A stretch of DNA of 11,274 nucleotides from Geomobilibacter sp964431365. Lineage in GTDB: Bacteria > Desulfobacterota > Desulfuromonadia > Geobacterales > DSM-12255. Under the pieces are notes generated by a model. The model saw only the letters and a list, made by a program, of their open reading frames with translations. It was not told the origin of the DNA and ran no database searches. Below, piece after piece: positions 1-7,465 of this stretch (position 1 is the stretch's first letter; every line of letters begins with the position of its first letter). The translations under genes and the position numbers were made by a program. The DNA is taken from positions 1-11,274 of the forward strand of contig CAYSJJ010000094.1 of NCBI GenBank assembly GCA_964431365.1, read 5' to 3'.

Positions 1-90
1 TCTTACGCCGGGAAAATTCAGCGACGTCACCGATTGAGCATAGTGTGAAGGGGGGTGACGATACCGACGGGCGACGGATGCCGACCCTCT
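1..90. other. Left-edge sequence after actE
   Basis: 90 bases following the actE stop. No terminator hairpin is evident. A GTG at 28-30 on the minus strand opens a frame of ten codons to the edge, but there is no ribosome site before it. The operon could continue beyond the window (actF would be expected), yet the sequence here does not prove it. Confidence 0.3.
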
Positions 91-546
91 CTATTGGCGG
101 GTCCGCAGATAATTGACCAGAGCCCACCGCTCCAAAGGGGTAAGCTTGTCCCGAAACGGAGGCATGCGGCCGAAGCCGCGGGTAACGGCCTTGAATATGG
201 CAGGGTCGCTCAGCCCCTGCACCATGCCATGATCGAGGCTTGGCGGTGGTGGCTTGAGTTTGGCACCGACCGGCCCGGGTTTGGCCGAACTCTGGCCGTG
301 GCACAAGGCGCAATTGATGTCGAAGAGCATCTTCCCCTGGGCAAGAGACTCTGCTGTGGGTTTCACCGGGTTTGGCGTCCCGGAGCGCGGCTCGCCATTC
401 GCTTTGCCGGAAACCGGCACGCTCCCGGCAGGCGGGGCCACAATTGGCGGTTCGTACGGCTTGTAGGAAGGCTGGTTGTCCATCCAGAGCGCTGCCATCA
501 ACAGAGGGGCGGCAACCAGGATGACCACTCTCGACATGCGTATCAT
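91..546 (-). CDS. actE: ACIII subunit ActE, monoheme cytochrome c
   Basis: 151 aa, ATG at 546 behind GGCGGAG; a second in-frame ATG at 537 is possible. Residues 5-21 are hydrophobic, followed by DNQPSYKPYEPP, which resembles the DQPKYKPLEPS-like segment after the lipid-modified Cys in typical ActE. The N-terminus here contains no cysteine, so lipidation is not expected; the protein is either an uncleaved anchor or cleaved by ordinary signal peptidase. One heme c site CALCH (79-83) and a Met ligand in GFGRMPPF (Met128) define a class I cytochrome c of about 80 residues. In ACIII this heme takes electrons from ActA and hands them to the oxidase or to soluble cytochrome. It is the last complete gene; the proline-rich stretch 30-65 is a flexible linker. 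Confidence 0.85.
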   Translation of the reverse strand: MIRMSRVVILVAAPLLMAALWMDNQPSYKPYEPPIVAPPAGSVPVSGKANGEPRSGTPNPVKPTAESLAQGKMLFDINCALCHGQSSAKPGPVGAKLKPPPPSLDHGMVQGLSDPAIFKAVTRGFGRMPPFRDKLTPLERWALVNYLRTRQ

Positions 547-550
547 GGTG

Positions 551-1126
551 TTACTCCGCCAGGGTCCGGATGGCGCCGGCATCCCGCATGATCTCTTCCG
601 CCCTGGCCCGCTGCTCTTTGGCCGAAAGAGAGGCGATGATGCCGATGCAGTCGCTCGACTGCTCCCCATCCCCGCAGGCCACGACCTCCCCGCCGGCGTG
701 AAAGGTCACGCTGATGCCGATGCATCCCTCGGCGATGGCCGGGTCGTAGAGGCGTTTTCGCCGGGCGGGGAGCCCCATCTCCAGGAACATTCCCGCCATG
801 GTGCCGATGATGGCAAAGAGCATGGTGACCTCGAAGGTGACAATGCCGGTCGGGTAGAGGGCGATGATCGGCTTGTCGCCGGTCTGCACCGGGTAGAGCC
901 AGGCGGTACCGGCCGCAAGGGAAAAACCGGCCAGCACGCCAGCCAGACCGCCGGCCAGGGCCAGCCAGCGGAAACGGGTCCGCCGGTCGATCTTCACCAG
1001 GACCCCGTCCGGGTAGGGGACCGAGCTGAGGGAATCGATCTGGGCCTCGGTGAAGCCGGCGCGAAGCAGCCCTTCCGCTCCCCTGGCCGCGCTCTCCAGA
1101 TCAGTGAAGATTCCGAGCGTTTCCAT
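551..1126 (-). CDS. actD: ACIII subunit ActD (DUF3341 family), two-helix membrane protein
   Basis: 191 aa, ATG preceded by GAAGGAG with good spacing, only 3 bases after the actC stop. The N-terminal 50 residues form a small alpha/beta domain (GIFTDLESAARGAEGLLRAG, then a DGV turn) typical of ActD. Two hydrophobic helices lie at about 53-79 and 95-118, separated by a short loop. A soluble tail follows, with Cys 135, 151 and 160. ActD packs against ActC at the cytoplasmic face of ACIII and carries no cofactor in known structures. Its presence, together with actE, is what separates this locus from a Qrc complex, which lacks both. actE follows with a 4-base gap. Confidence 0.85.
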   Translation of the reverse strand: METLGIFTDLESAARGAEGLLRAGFTEAQIDSLSSVPYPDGVLVKIDRRTRFRWLALAGGLAGVLAGFSLAAGTAWLYPVQTGDKPIIALYPTGIVTFEVTMLFAIIGTMAGMFLEMGLPARRKRLYDPAIAEGCIGISVTFHAGGEVVACGDGEQSSDCIGIIASLSAKEQRARAEEIMRDAGAIRTLAE

Positions 1127-1129
1127 CTG

Positions 1130-2500
1130 CTACTCCTTCTCAGCGATCGACGGCAACTGGGTACGCCCCTGCCGGACCAGGCTTTTCTGTTCCTCCAGCT
1201 CCCGCACGTCGGAAATCGCCACGATCGGGAAGAGTTTGACGAACAGGGTATAGAGCAGTGCAAAGCCGGCCAGAGCGCCCAGATTGACCGACACCTCCAC
1301 CAGGGAGACATGATAGGTTCCCCAGACAAACGGCATGTTCTTGTGGGAGAGAGACGGCACGATGATGAGAAAACGCTCCAGAAACATGGCCACGTTGACC
1401 ATGAGCGACACCAGCAGCATCACCGGGATGGAACGCCTGAGCCGCCTGAAGCACATGCAGACGATCGGCAGGAGGGCGTTGCCCAGGAGCATCAGCAGCA
1501 GCTGGGGGGTGTAGCGGTGCGACATGAAACTGAAGACCTCCCACTCGATCGGTTCGTGGGCGTACCAGGTGGTCTGGACCTCGACAAAGTAGGCGTAGCT
1601 CCAGAGGAGGGAGATGACCAGCAGGATCTTTCCCATGTTGTCGAAGTGGAGCGGGGTCAGGTACTCCTGGAGGTGAAACGCCGTGCGAATGACGATCATC
1701 AGGGTGATGACTGCCGCCACGCCGGAGAGGATGGCGCCGATGACGAAGTAGGGGGGGAAGATAGTGCTGTGCCAGCCGGGGACTACGGTGACGGCAAAAT
1801 CCCAGGCCACGATGGAGTGTACCGAGACCGCCACCGGGATGATCAGCGCCGCCATCAGGGTCGAGGCCTGCTGGTAGATGTGCCACTGGCGGGCCGTCCC
1901 CCGCCACCCCATGGCGAGCAGCGTGTACAGCGTCCTGCGCCAGCCGCCGGAGCGGTCGCGGACGATCGCCAGGTCCGGGAGCATCCCCAGGTAGAGGAAC
2001 AGGGAGCTGCCGATGATGTAGGTGGTGATGGCCGTAGCATCCCAGAGCAGGGCCGAGCGAAAGTTGGGCCACAGACCCCGCTGGTTGGGATAGGGGATCA
2101 GGTAGTAGAATATCCAGTTGCGCCCCAGGTGGATCAGCGGGAAGAGGCCGGCAACCGCGATGGAGAAGACGGTCATCGCCTCGGCGGCCCGCAGGATCGG
2201 CCGGCGCCAGTTGGCCCGGGAGAGGCGCAGGATGGCCGAGACCATGGTCCCGGAATGGGACATGCCGACCCAGAAGACGAAGCCGGTGATGTAGAGCGCC
2301 CACATGACCGGCCGGTTCTTGCCGGTCACGTACATGCCGTGGCTCATCTGCCAGGTGAAGGCCGCCAGCCCCCACGCCACCACCCCCCCGAGGAGGAGGG
2401 CGAGCAGCCACCAGCGCCGGGTCGGCGGAGCAAGGGAGGAAAGCATCTCGTCGTTCAACCGGCTGGCGCTTTTTCTGGGGGGGCTGCTCAGGTCAGACAT
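1130..2500 (-). CDS. actC: ACIII subunit ActC, NrfD/PsrC-like 10-helix menaquinol-binding membrane protein
   Basis: 456 aa from the ATG at 2500, behind GGGGGAGGG and overlapping actB2 by 8 bases. An upstream extension of the frame would run through actB2 and is rejected. About ten hydrophobic helices can be drawn: roughly 30-50, 66-90, 107-127, 155-174, 212-238, 249-272, 290-308, 331-351, 358-380 and 398-425. This is the doubled four-helix-bundle pattern of NrfD-like quinol proteins. Conserved-looking polar residues in helices include His82 (SHSG), Glu107, His124 (HLGR) and Asp154 (WDATAITTY). The His124/Asp154 pair lies where ACIII structures place quinol-site and proton-path residues. It should accept electrons from menaquinol and pass them to the [3Fe-4S] cluster of ActB2. 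actD follows after 3 bases. Confidence 0.9.
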   Translation of the reverse strand: MSDLSSPPRKSASRLNDEMLSSLAPPTRRWWLLALLLGGVVAWGLAAFTWQMSHGMYVTGKNRPVMWALYITGFVFWVGMSHSGTMVSAILRLSRANWRRPILRAAEAMTVFSIAVAGLFPLIHLGRNWIFYYLIPYPNQRGLWPNFRSALLWDATAITTYIIGSSLFLYLGMLPDLAIVRDRSGGWRRTLYTLLAMGWRGTARQWHIYQQASTLMAALIIPVAVSVHSIVAWDFAVTVVPGWHSTIFPPYFVIGAILSGVAAVITLMIVIRTAFHLQEYLTPLHFDNMGKILLVISLLWSYAYFVEVQTTWYAHEPIEWEVFSFMSHRYTPQLLLMLLGNALLPIVCMCFRRLRRSIPVMLLVSLMVNVAMFLERFLIIVPSLSHKNMPFVWGTYHVSLVEVSVNLGALAGFALLYTLFVKLFPIVAISDVRELEEQKSLVRQGRTQLPSIAEKE

Positions 2501-3206
2501 GCTCGCGCCCTCCCCCCTTGAGGTAGTAGACCGAGGGATGGGTCCCCAGGTGCTCCAGCAACCGGAACCGCCGCGGGCTGCGTGAGAGCCGTGCCACCCG
2601 GCTCTGCGGGTCGGCCAGGTTGCCGAAGACCAACGCCTCGCTCGGACAGGTCTGGGCACAGGCCGGCTGCACCTCGCCGTCACGCACCTGGCGCCCTTCC
2701 CCCTTGGCCTCTTCCTTGGCCCGGCGGATCCGCTGGATACAGAAGGTGCATTTTTCCATCACCCCGCGGCTGCGTACCGTGATGTCGGGGGTGAGCTGGT
2801 TGTCCAGCGGTTTCGGCCAGTCATGGGGGTAGAAATTGAAGACCCGCACGGCATAGGGACAGTTGTTGCCGCAGTAGCGGGTACCGACGCAGCGGTTGTA
2901 GACCTGGCCGTTCAGGCCGTCCGGGTTGTGGTAGCTGGCATAGACCGGGCAGACCGGCTCGCAGGGGGCGTCGTGGCAATGCTGACAGAGGACCGGCAGG
3001 AAACGGACCCGCACGTCCGGATACTCGCCGACCCAGAACCGCTCGATGCGCAGCCAGTGCATGTTGCGACCCTCGGCGATCTCCTTCTTGTCGCAGATGG
3101 CCACGTTGTTCTCCGCCTGGCACGCGACCACGCAGGCACCGCAGCCGGTGCAGCGATCCAGGTCGATCACCATGCCCCATCGGTACGGACTCGTCATCTT
3201 TTCCAT
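2493..3206 (-). CDS. actB2: ACIII subunit ActB2, four-cluster ferredoxin-type iron-sulfur protein
   Basis: 237 aa, equivalent to the C-terminal half of fused ActB. Cysteine groups are at 19/22/25/29, 74/77/82/86, 106/112/116, 153/156 and 183/187. In the third group the expected CxxCxxC is CVGTRYC, with Thr109 replacing one ligand, so that cluster should be [3Fe-4S] and the other three [4Fe-4S]. This matches the cluster content known for ACIII, whose [3Fe-4S] centre is nearest the quinol site. No signal peptide is present; it may be exported with Tat-bearing ActB1. ATG at 3206 has an AGGA-like site upstream; an in-frame ATG three codons later (3197), with GGAAAAG before it, is an alternative. 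Its end overlaps the start of actC by 8 bases, implying coupled translation. Confidence 0.88.
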   Translation of the reverse strand: MEKMTSPYRWGMVIDLDRCTGCGACVVACQAENNVAICDKKEIAEGRNMHWLRIERFWVGEYPDVRVRFLPVLCQHCHDAPCEPVCPVYASYHNPDGLNGQVYNRCVGTRYCGNNCPYAVRVFNFYPHDWPKPLDNQLTPDITVRSRGVMEKCTFCIQRIRRAKEEAKGEGRQVRDGEVQPACAQTCPSEALVFGNLADPQSRVARLSRSPRRFRLLEHLGTHPSVYYLKGGGREHV

Positions 3207-3255
3207 GCCGCATCCATCCTGTCTTCATGCTGAGGGGAACGCCCCCCGGGCTCTG

Positions 3256-5196
3256 TCAATCCGATGTTGACTCGTTGTCCGGTGCCAGGGCGAAGAAGAA
3301 GGCGGCTCCCATGCCGGGTTTCCCCTCTGCCCACACCCGTCCGCCGTGACGCCGTACGATTTTCTCCACCATGGCCAGGCCGACACCACCTTTGGCCGAT
3401 TGCTCCGTATCCTGCAGTTGAGTGAACGGCTTGAACAGCCTGTCGACACGAGCCATGTCGAAACCTTCCCCATTGTCGCGCACGAAATAGGCCGGTCTTC
3501 CTTCGCTCTCCATCACTCCGAACTCGATGACAGCCTCCTCGCACCCGACCGTGTGCTGCCAGGCATTATCGAAGAGGTTTCCCAGGAGCACCCGGAGCAA
3601 CCCCGCATCCCCGTTGACAACGATCCCCTCCGCGACCACGAACCGTACCCGGCGCTCGGGCCTCGACAACCTCAGCCGGTCCGCTGTCTGGCCGGCCATG
3701 GCGCTGAGATCGACCTCTTCCCAACTGAGCTCTCGTATCGGCCGGAAAAAATCCTGCATGATGCCGATCAACTGCGCCAGCTTTTTGGTCTTCTCATAGA
3801 TTCGGCGCGTGAAGTTCCTGCACTGATCGTCCCGGTTGGTGCAGTAAATCTCCTGGATCGATTTCGCACATTCGCCGATTGTCAGCAACGATCTGAGCAG
3901 GTCGTTGGCAACGGTGTAACTGAACGACTCCAGGTCACGGTTCGCAGCCTCCAGGTCGGCGGCCCGCGCCGCCAGCTTCCCGTTCAGCCTCTCGATCTCC
4001 TCTTCGGCCCGTTTGCGTGCCGTGATATCCTCGACGACCCCCACGCAGAACTTCAGCGAGCCGCCACTGTCCACAACCGTCGAAACGGTCAGATTCACCC
4101 AGACGGTTGCGCCGTCCTTGCGGATGTACCGTTTTTCCAGGAGATAACTCCCCAGTTTCCCCTCCAGCATGAGACGGAAATGCCGCATGCTGGATTCCAG
4201 GTCATCGGGATGGGTGATATCCTGGATCGACATGGCTTTCAGCTCTTCTGCCGAATAGCCGACTATTTCGCAGTACTTCCGGTTGATCCGCTGGATGCGG
4301 CCGTCGGGACCGATATGACAGATGCCCATCGCAGCCTGGTCAAAGGTTGCCCGGAAGCGCTCCTCACTCTCCAGCAGTGCCTTTTCAATCCGTTTGCGCT
4401 CGGTTATGTCGTTGAAGGTCAGGACCGCTCCGACGATCTTTCCATCGGAATAGATCGGCCTGCTGGTGAAATGGACCGGCAGACCGCTCCCGTCCTTCCT
4501 CTGGAACATCTCCTCCCCGGAACGGACCGCACCGTCCCGGTATGCCGCATATATCGGACATCTCTCCTTGGGGTAATCGGTACCGTCAGGCAGGGCGTAA
4601 TGCCAGGTGGAATGGCTGTGTTTCCCGACAAGGTCCTTCACCTCGTAGCCCAGCATGCTGGCAGCGGCGGCGTTGACGAAGGTCTGGTTGCCGTTCAGGT
4701 CCAGTCCGACGATCCCCTCTCCTGCAGAGGCCAGGATCAGTTCGTTCTGCATGCCGGCCTGCCTCAGCTCCTCCTCCAGCTGTTTGCGCCGGGTGATATC
4801 CTGGCAGACCACCAGGATGTTGAGTGAACCGTCTACGTCATGGACCGCCCGCGCCGTTTCCTCCACCCAGAGCGGAGTTCCATCCTTGCTGACCTTGCGG
4901 AACTGCCAGTGAAACACCTGGTCGGGGTTCTGCAGGCATTGCCGCAGCTTCGCGATCACCGCGGGCCGATCGTCTTCGTGGAACAGGATCAGCACCGGCC
5001 GCCCTTCCAGTTCATCCGCCCCATAGCCCAACTGGCTGGCGCAGGCGGGATTGACGGCCAGCATCGTCAGCTCGGCATCGAGGGTGACGATCATGAGCGG
5101 ATTGTCGCGAAACAGCGTCCGAAAGCGTTCCTCGCTGATGCGCAGGATATCTTCCGTCGCGGTATGTTCAGCCTGTTCGGTTATGTCGTGCGTCAT
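3256..5196 (-). CDS. Cytoplasmic three-PAS sensor histidine-kinase-like protein lacking the H-box histidine
   Basis: 646 aa, start behind AGGGGGT. No membrane segment or signal peptide. PAS domains lie at about 20-140, 150-270 and 280-400, each ending in a PAC-type DITxRK segment (133-138, 263-268, 390-395). A coiled coil (396-422) leads into a HisKA-like region at about 423-490. The H-box, normally SHDLRxPL, reads ANDLLRSL: position 431 is Asn (codon AAC at 3904-3906). The HATPase_c domain seems complete: N-box NLFDN (540-544), G1 DNGEGF (574-579), F-box FKPF (588-591), G2 GGVGLAMV (603-610). It may therefore bind ATP but should not autophosphorylate in the usual way. It lies in the same direction between actB1 (63-base gap) and actB2 (49-base gap), and no response regulator is in the window. 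A redox, oxygen or quinone-sensing role linked to the complex is only inference. Confidence 0.85.
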   Translation of the reverse strand: MTHDITEQAEHTATEDILRISEERFRTLFRDNPLMIVTLDAELTMLAVNPACASQLGYGADELEGRPVLILFHEDDRPAVIAKLRQCLQNPDQVFHWQFRKVSKDGTPLWVEETARAVHDVDGSLNILVVCQDITRRKQLEEELRQAGMQNELILASAGEGIVGLDLNGNQTFVNAAAASMLGYEVKDLVGKHSHSTWHYALPDGTDYPKERCPIYAAYRDGAVRSGEEMFQRKDGSGLPVHFTSRPIYSDGKIVGAVLTFNDITERKRIEKALLESEERFRATFDQAAMGICHIGPDGRIQRINRKYCEIVGYSAEELKAMSIQDITHPDDLESSMRHFRLMLEGKLGSYLLEKRYIRKDGATVWVNLTVSTVVDSGGSLKFCVGVVEDITARKRAEEEIERLNGKLAARAADLEAANRDLESFSYTVANDLLRSLLTIGECAKSIQEIYCTNRDDQCRNFTRRIYEKTKKLAQLIGIMQDFFRPIRELSWEEVDLSAMAGQTADRLRLSRPERRVRFVVAEGIVVNGDAGLLRVLLGNLFDNAWQHTVGCEEAVIEFGVMESEGRPAYFVRDNGEGFDMARVDRLFKPFTQLQDTEQSAKGGVGLAMVEKIVRRHGGRVWAEGKPGMGAAFFFALAPDNESTSD

Positions 5197-5214
5197 TTCG
5201 ACCCCCTGCTGGTT

Positions 5215-5249
5215 CCCGTGTAACGGGTTTTACGTCCGGAGTGTCCGGA
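5215..5249. repeat. Two tandem short hairpins between actB1 and the sensor gene
   Basis: CCCGT-gta-ACGGG (5215-5227) and TCCGGA-gtg-TCCGGA (5235-5249) are two small inverted repeats 7 bases apart in the 63-base gap. On the minus strand neither is followed by a U-tract. They could be processing or stability elements that separate the expression of actB1 from the distal genes. Confidence 0.45.
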
Positions 5250-5259
5250 TGGTGGCGAA

Positions 5260-7458
5260 TCAGATCCCGATCAGATCGCTGCGGTAGCTCCCCTGCGGAT
5301 GACCGGCCGTCACCAGGTTCCCCTTCGCCGAGACCCGGGTCAGCCGCACCCGGGTGGCATGCCAGGCCTGCTGGTACTCCGGTCCGTCACGATGAAGCAC
5401 CAGCAGCGCCAGGGGATTCGCCCCCCTCCCCCTGGCATAACGCCCCCCCTCCCGCTGCCCCTGCCCCAACGGAATCGCAACCATGTCGGGACGGATGCCG
5501 GGATAGATCACTGCAGGCAGACGGAGCGTGCCTTGAGGTGAGGTCACCTCGACCAGGTCGCCGTCGCCGATCCCCAGTTCGGCGGCAGTACGGGGGTTGA
5601 TTTCCAGCCAACTGTCCCATACCACGGTAGTCATCGGGTCGGGGAGCTGCTGCAGCCAAGGGAGCGGCGCGCCCCGACCGTCAGACAATGCGGTCGAGGG
5701 ATAGACCTGGAGATGGAGCGGGAATGCCTTCTCATCCCCGACAAAGCGGGGTTTCGCAGGGGATGGCACGGCCGCTCCGGAGGCCCAGCGATACCCCTTT
5801 CCCTGGCGGCCAGGCATCTTGAAATGCCCCCCCTGCCGGAGCAGATCGGCCCATACTGTTTCAAAATCATCTCCACCCGCAGGAGCTACTCGCTTCTTCG
5901 TCTCTTCCTTGAGCATCTCAAGGTACGATTCATAGGGAAATGCCGCCGCCATCCGCCCGCCCAGCCGGGCTGCCGTCGCCAGTAGCAGATCGGGGAACTG
6001 ACGGGTATCGAAGACCGGCGTCACTACCGGCTGCATCAGGCTGACAACCGTCTCCCGGCTGCCGGCCTGCGGAACCACGTCCCCCCAGCTTTCAAGTGCG
6101 GCGTGACCCGGAAGGATCAGGTCGGCCTGCAGGGCGGTGTCGTCGATGAGCGAAGAGAAGCTGACGATGAACGGCACCCTGGCCAGCGCCTCCTGGAAGC
6201 CGGTGGAGGGGGGGATGGCATGGGCCGGATTGCCTTGGATCAAGGCAACCCGTATCCGGTCCGCCCGCATGGACGCGACCAGGGAGAGGAGATCGCCAAT
6301 GGAGCTTTCCGGCCCGGCCATCGTCGCGGCGGCCGGGTAGACACCACCCGGCTGGTTCAGACTCCCCACCAGCAGGTTGAGGAGCAGAATGGCACGGACC
6401 GATTCCTGGCCATTGCTCTGGAAGGCCACCGATTCCCCGGCCATGGCCAGAGCCGGGCGGGTCGTGGCGAACTCCCGGGCAACCTCCGTGATGACCTGCT
6501 CCGGGAGGCCGGTCTCTTCCGCCACCCACGGGGGCTGGTATGCATCGAGCCGGCGCAGCAACGCTTCACGGCGCATCCCGTTCGCCGCGAGGGCCGCTTC
6601 ATCGTGCAGTGATTCGGCCAGGATCAGCCGGGCCAGCCCCAGGGCCAGCGTACCTTCAGTTCCGGGCCGGGCCGGCATCCAGCGATCGGCGGAGGCACCG
6701 GTCAGCGACATGCGGCCACCGACGTAGGTGAAGTGGCCACGGACCGTATCCCGCCCCTGGCGCATCCGGCCGAAGGCCTGACCGTACTGGACCGGCGACA
6801 GGTGGTGTTCGACAAAGTCGGCACCGAAGCTGAGCAGATAGCGTGTCCCGGCCAGGTCGTACCAGGGAAGGCCCGGCTGGCCGAAGGTTCCACGGACCCC
6901 GCTGCGCAGCCACTCCGGGGAGAGCAGATCGAAAGCGAGGAGATGAGGAGAGCCGAAGGTACGCATGAATCCGGTCGAGAGCGTGGCCAGTGTGCCCGAG
7001 AGCGGCGGCGTCAGCAGGGCCAGGCGGTCGGTCTCCTTTGCCACCTGCAGGGCCTTGAGTTGGCCGGAGAGCAGTTCCAGCCCTTCAGCCCAGGTGATCC
7101 GCGTGAATTTTCCGGAGCCCCGGGGTCCGCTTCGCTTGAGTGGCTGTACTACCCGGTCGGGATGGTACAGCTCCTGGAGGATCGCCTGGCCCCGGGCGCA
7201 GAGCTTTCCCTTGTTGACCGGATGGGCAGGGTTCCCCTCGACCTTCTTGGCCCGTCCTTCCGACACCCTTACCAGAATGCCGCAACCGGCCGGACAGAAC
7301 CGGCAGGCGCTGGCATAAAAATCGGCTCTGCCGGGTGTCACCCCTTCGTCGGGGGGAATCAGGTAGGGGATCAGTTTCTCATTTCCCGACTGGCACCCCG
7401 AAAGCCACGCACTGGCGGCCGTCATGCCACTGAGCTGCAAAAATGTTCTTCGCTTCAT
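5260..7458 (-). CDS. actB1: ACIII subunit ActB1, molybdopterin-oxidoreductase-like Tat lipoprotein
   Basis: 732 aa. The N-terminus has a Tat motif (KRRTFLQL, residues 2-9) ending in a lipobox LSGC with Cys22, so it is probably exported folded and lipid-anchored. A ferredoxin-like motif C-x2-C-x3-C-x27-C follows at Cys 52, 55, 59 and 87. The remainder is a bis-MGD-enzyme fold, with the cofactor-pocket-like segment ASADRWMPARPGTEG at about 254-268 and a C-terminal dinucleotide-binding barrel (NPRTAAELGIGDGDLVEV). I see no Cys, Sec or clear Ser at the usual metal-ligand position, consistent with ACIII B1 domains, which carry no Mo. In Bacteroidota and Chloroflexota ActB is one polypeptide; here the halves are separate genes. 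QrcB-like ancestry is the main alternative, but the actD and actE neighbours argue for ACIII. Confidence 0.87.
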   Translation of the reverse strand: MKRRTFLQLSGMTAASAWLSGCQSGNEKLIPYLIPPDEGVTPGRADFYASACRFCPAGCGILVRVSEGRAKKVEGNPAHPVNKGKLCARGQAILQELYHPDRVVQPLKRSGPRGSGKFTRITWAEGLELLSGQLKALQVAKETDRLALLTPPLSGTLATLSTGFMRTFGSPHLLAFDLLSPEWLRSGVRGTFGQPGLPWYDLAGTRYLLSFGADFVEHHLSPVQYGQAFGRMRQGRDTVRGHFTYVGGRMSLTGASADRWMPARPGTEGTLALGLARLILAESLHDEAALAANGMRREALLRRLDAYQPPWVAEETGLPEQVITEVAREFATTRPALAMAGESVAFQSNGQESVRAILLLNLLVGSLNQPGGVYPAAATMAGPESSIGDLLSLVASMRADRIRVALIQGNPAHAIPPSTGFQEALARVPFIVSFSSLIDDTALQADLILPGHAALESWGDVVPQAGSRETVVSLMQPVVTPVFDTRQFPDLLLATAARLGGRMAAAFPYESYLEMLKEETKKRVAPAGGDDFETVWADLLRQGGHFKMPGRQGKGYRWASGAAVPSPAKPRFVGDEKAFPLHLQVYPSTALSDGRGAPLPWLQQLPDPMTTVVWDSWLEINPRTAAELGIGDGDLVEVTSPQGTLRLPAVIYPGIRPDMVAIPLGQGQREGGRYARGRGANPLALLVLHRDGPEYQQAWHATRVRLTRVSAKGNLVTAGHPQGSYRSDLIGI

Positions 7459-7465
7459 GGAGGCC

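Noticed and set aside
1..30. GTG-initiated ten-codon frame running off the left edge on the minus strand
   Set aside because: No Shine-Dalgarno site and far too short to identify; kept only as a possibility for the next operon gene.
476..2521. Very long open frame (681 codons) on the plus strand
   Set aside because: It lies antisense to actE, actD and actC. Its translation is extremely rich in Gly, Asp, His, Gln and Pro with no domain, as expected from the complement of high-GC genes.
3346..4827. Long open frame (493 codons) on the plus strand
   Set aside because: Antisense to the PAS sensor gene; no recognisable motif, no ribosome site, and the sense strand encodes clear PAS and ATPase motifs.
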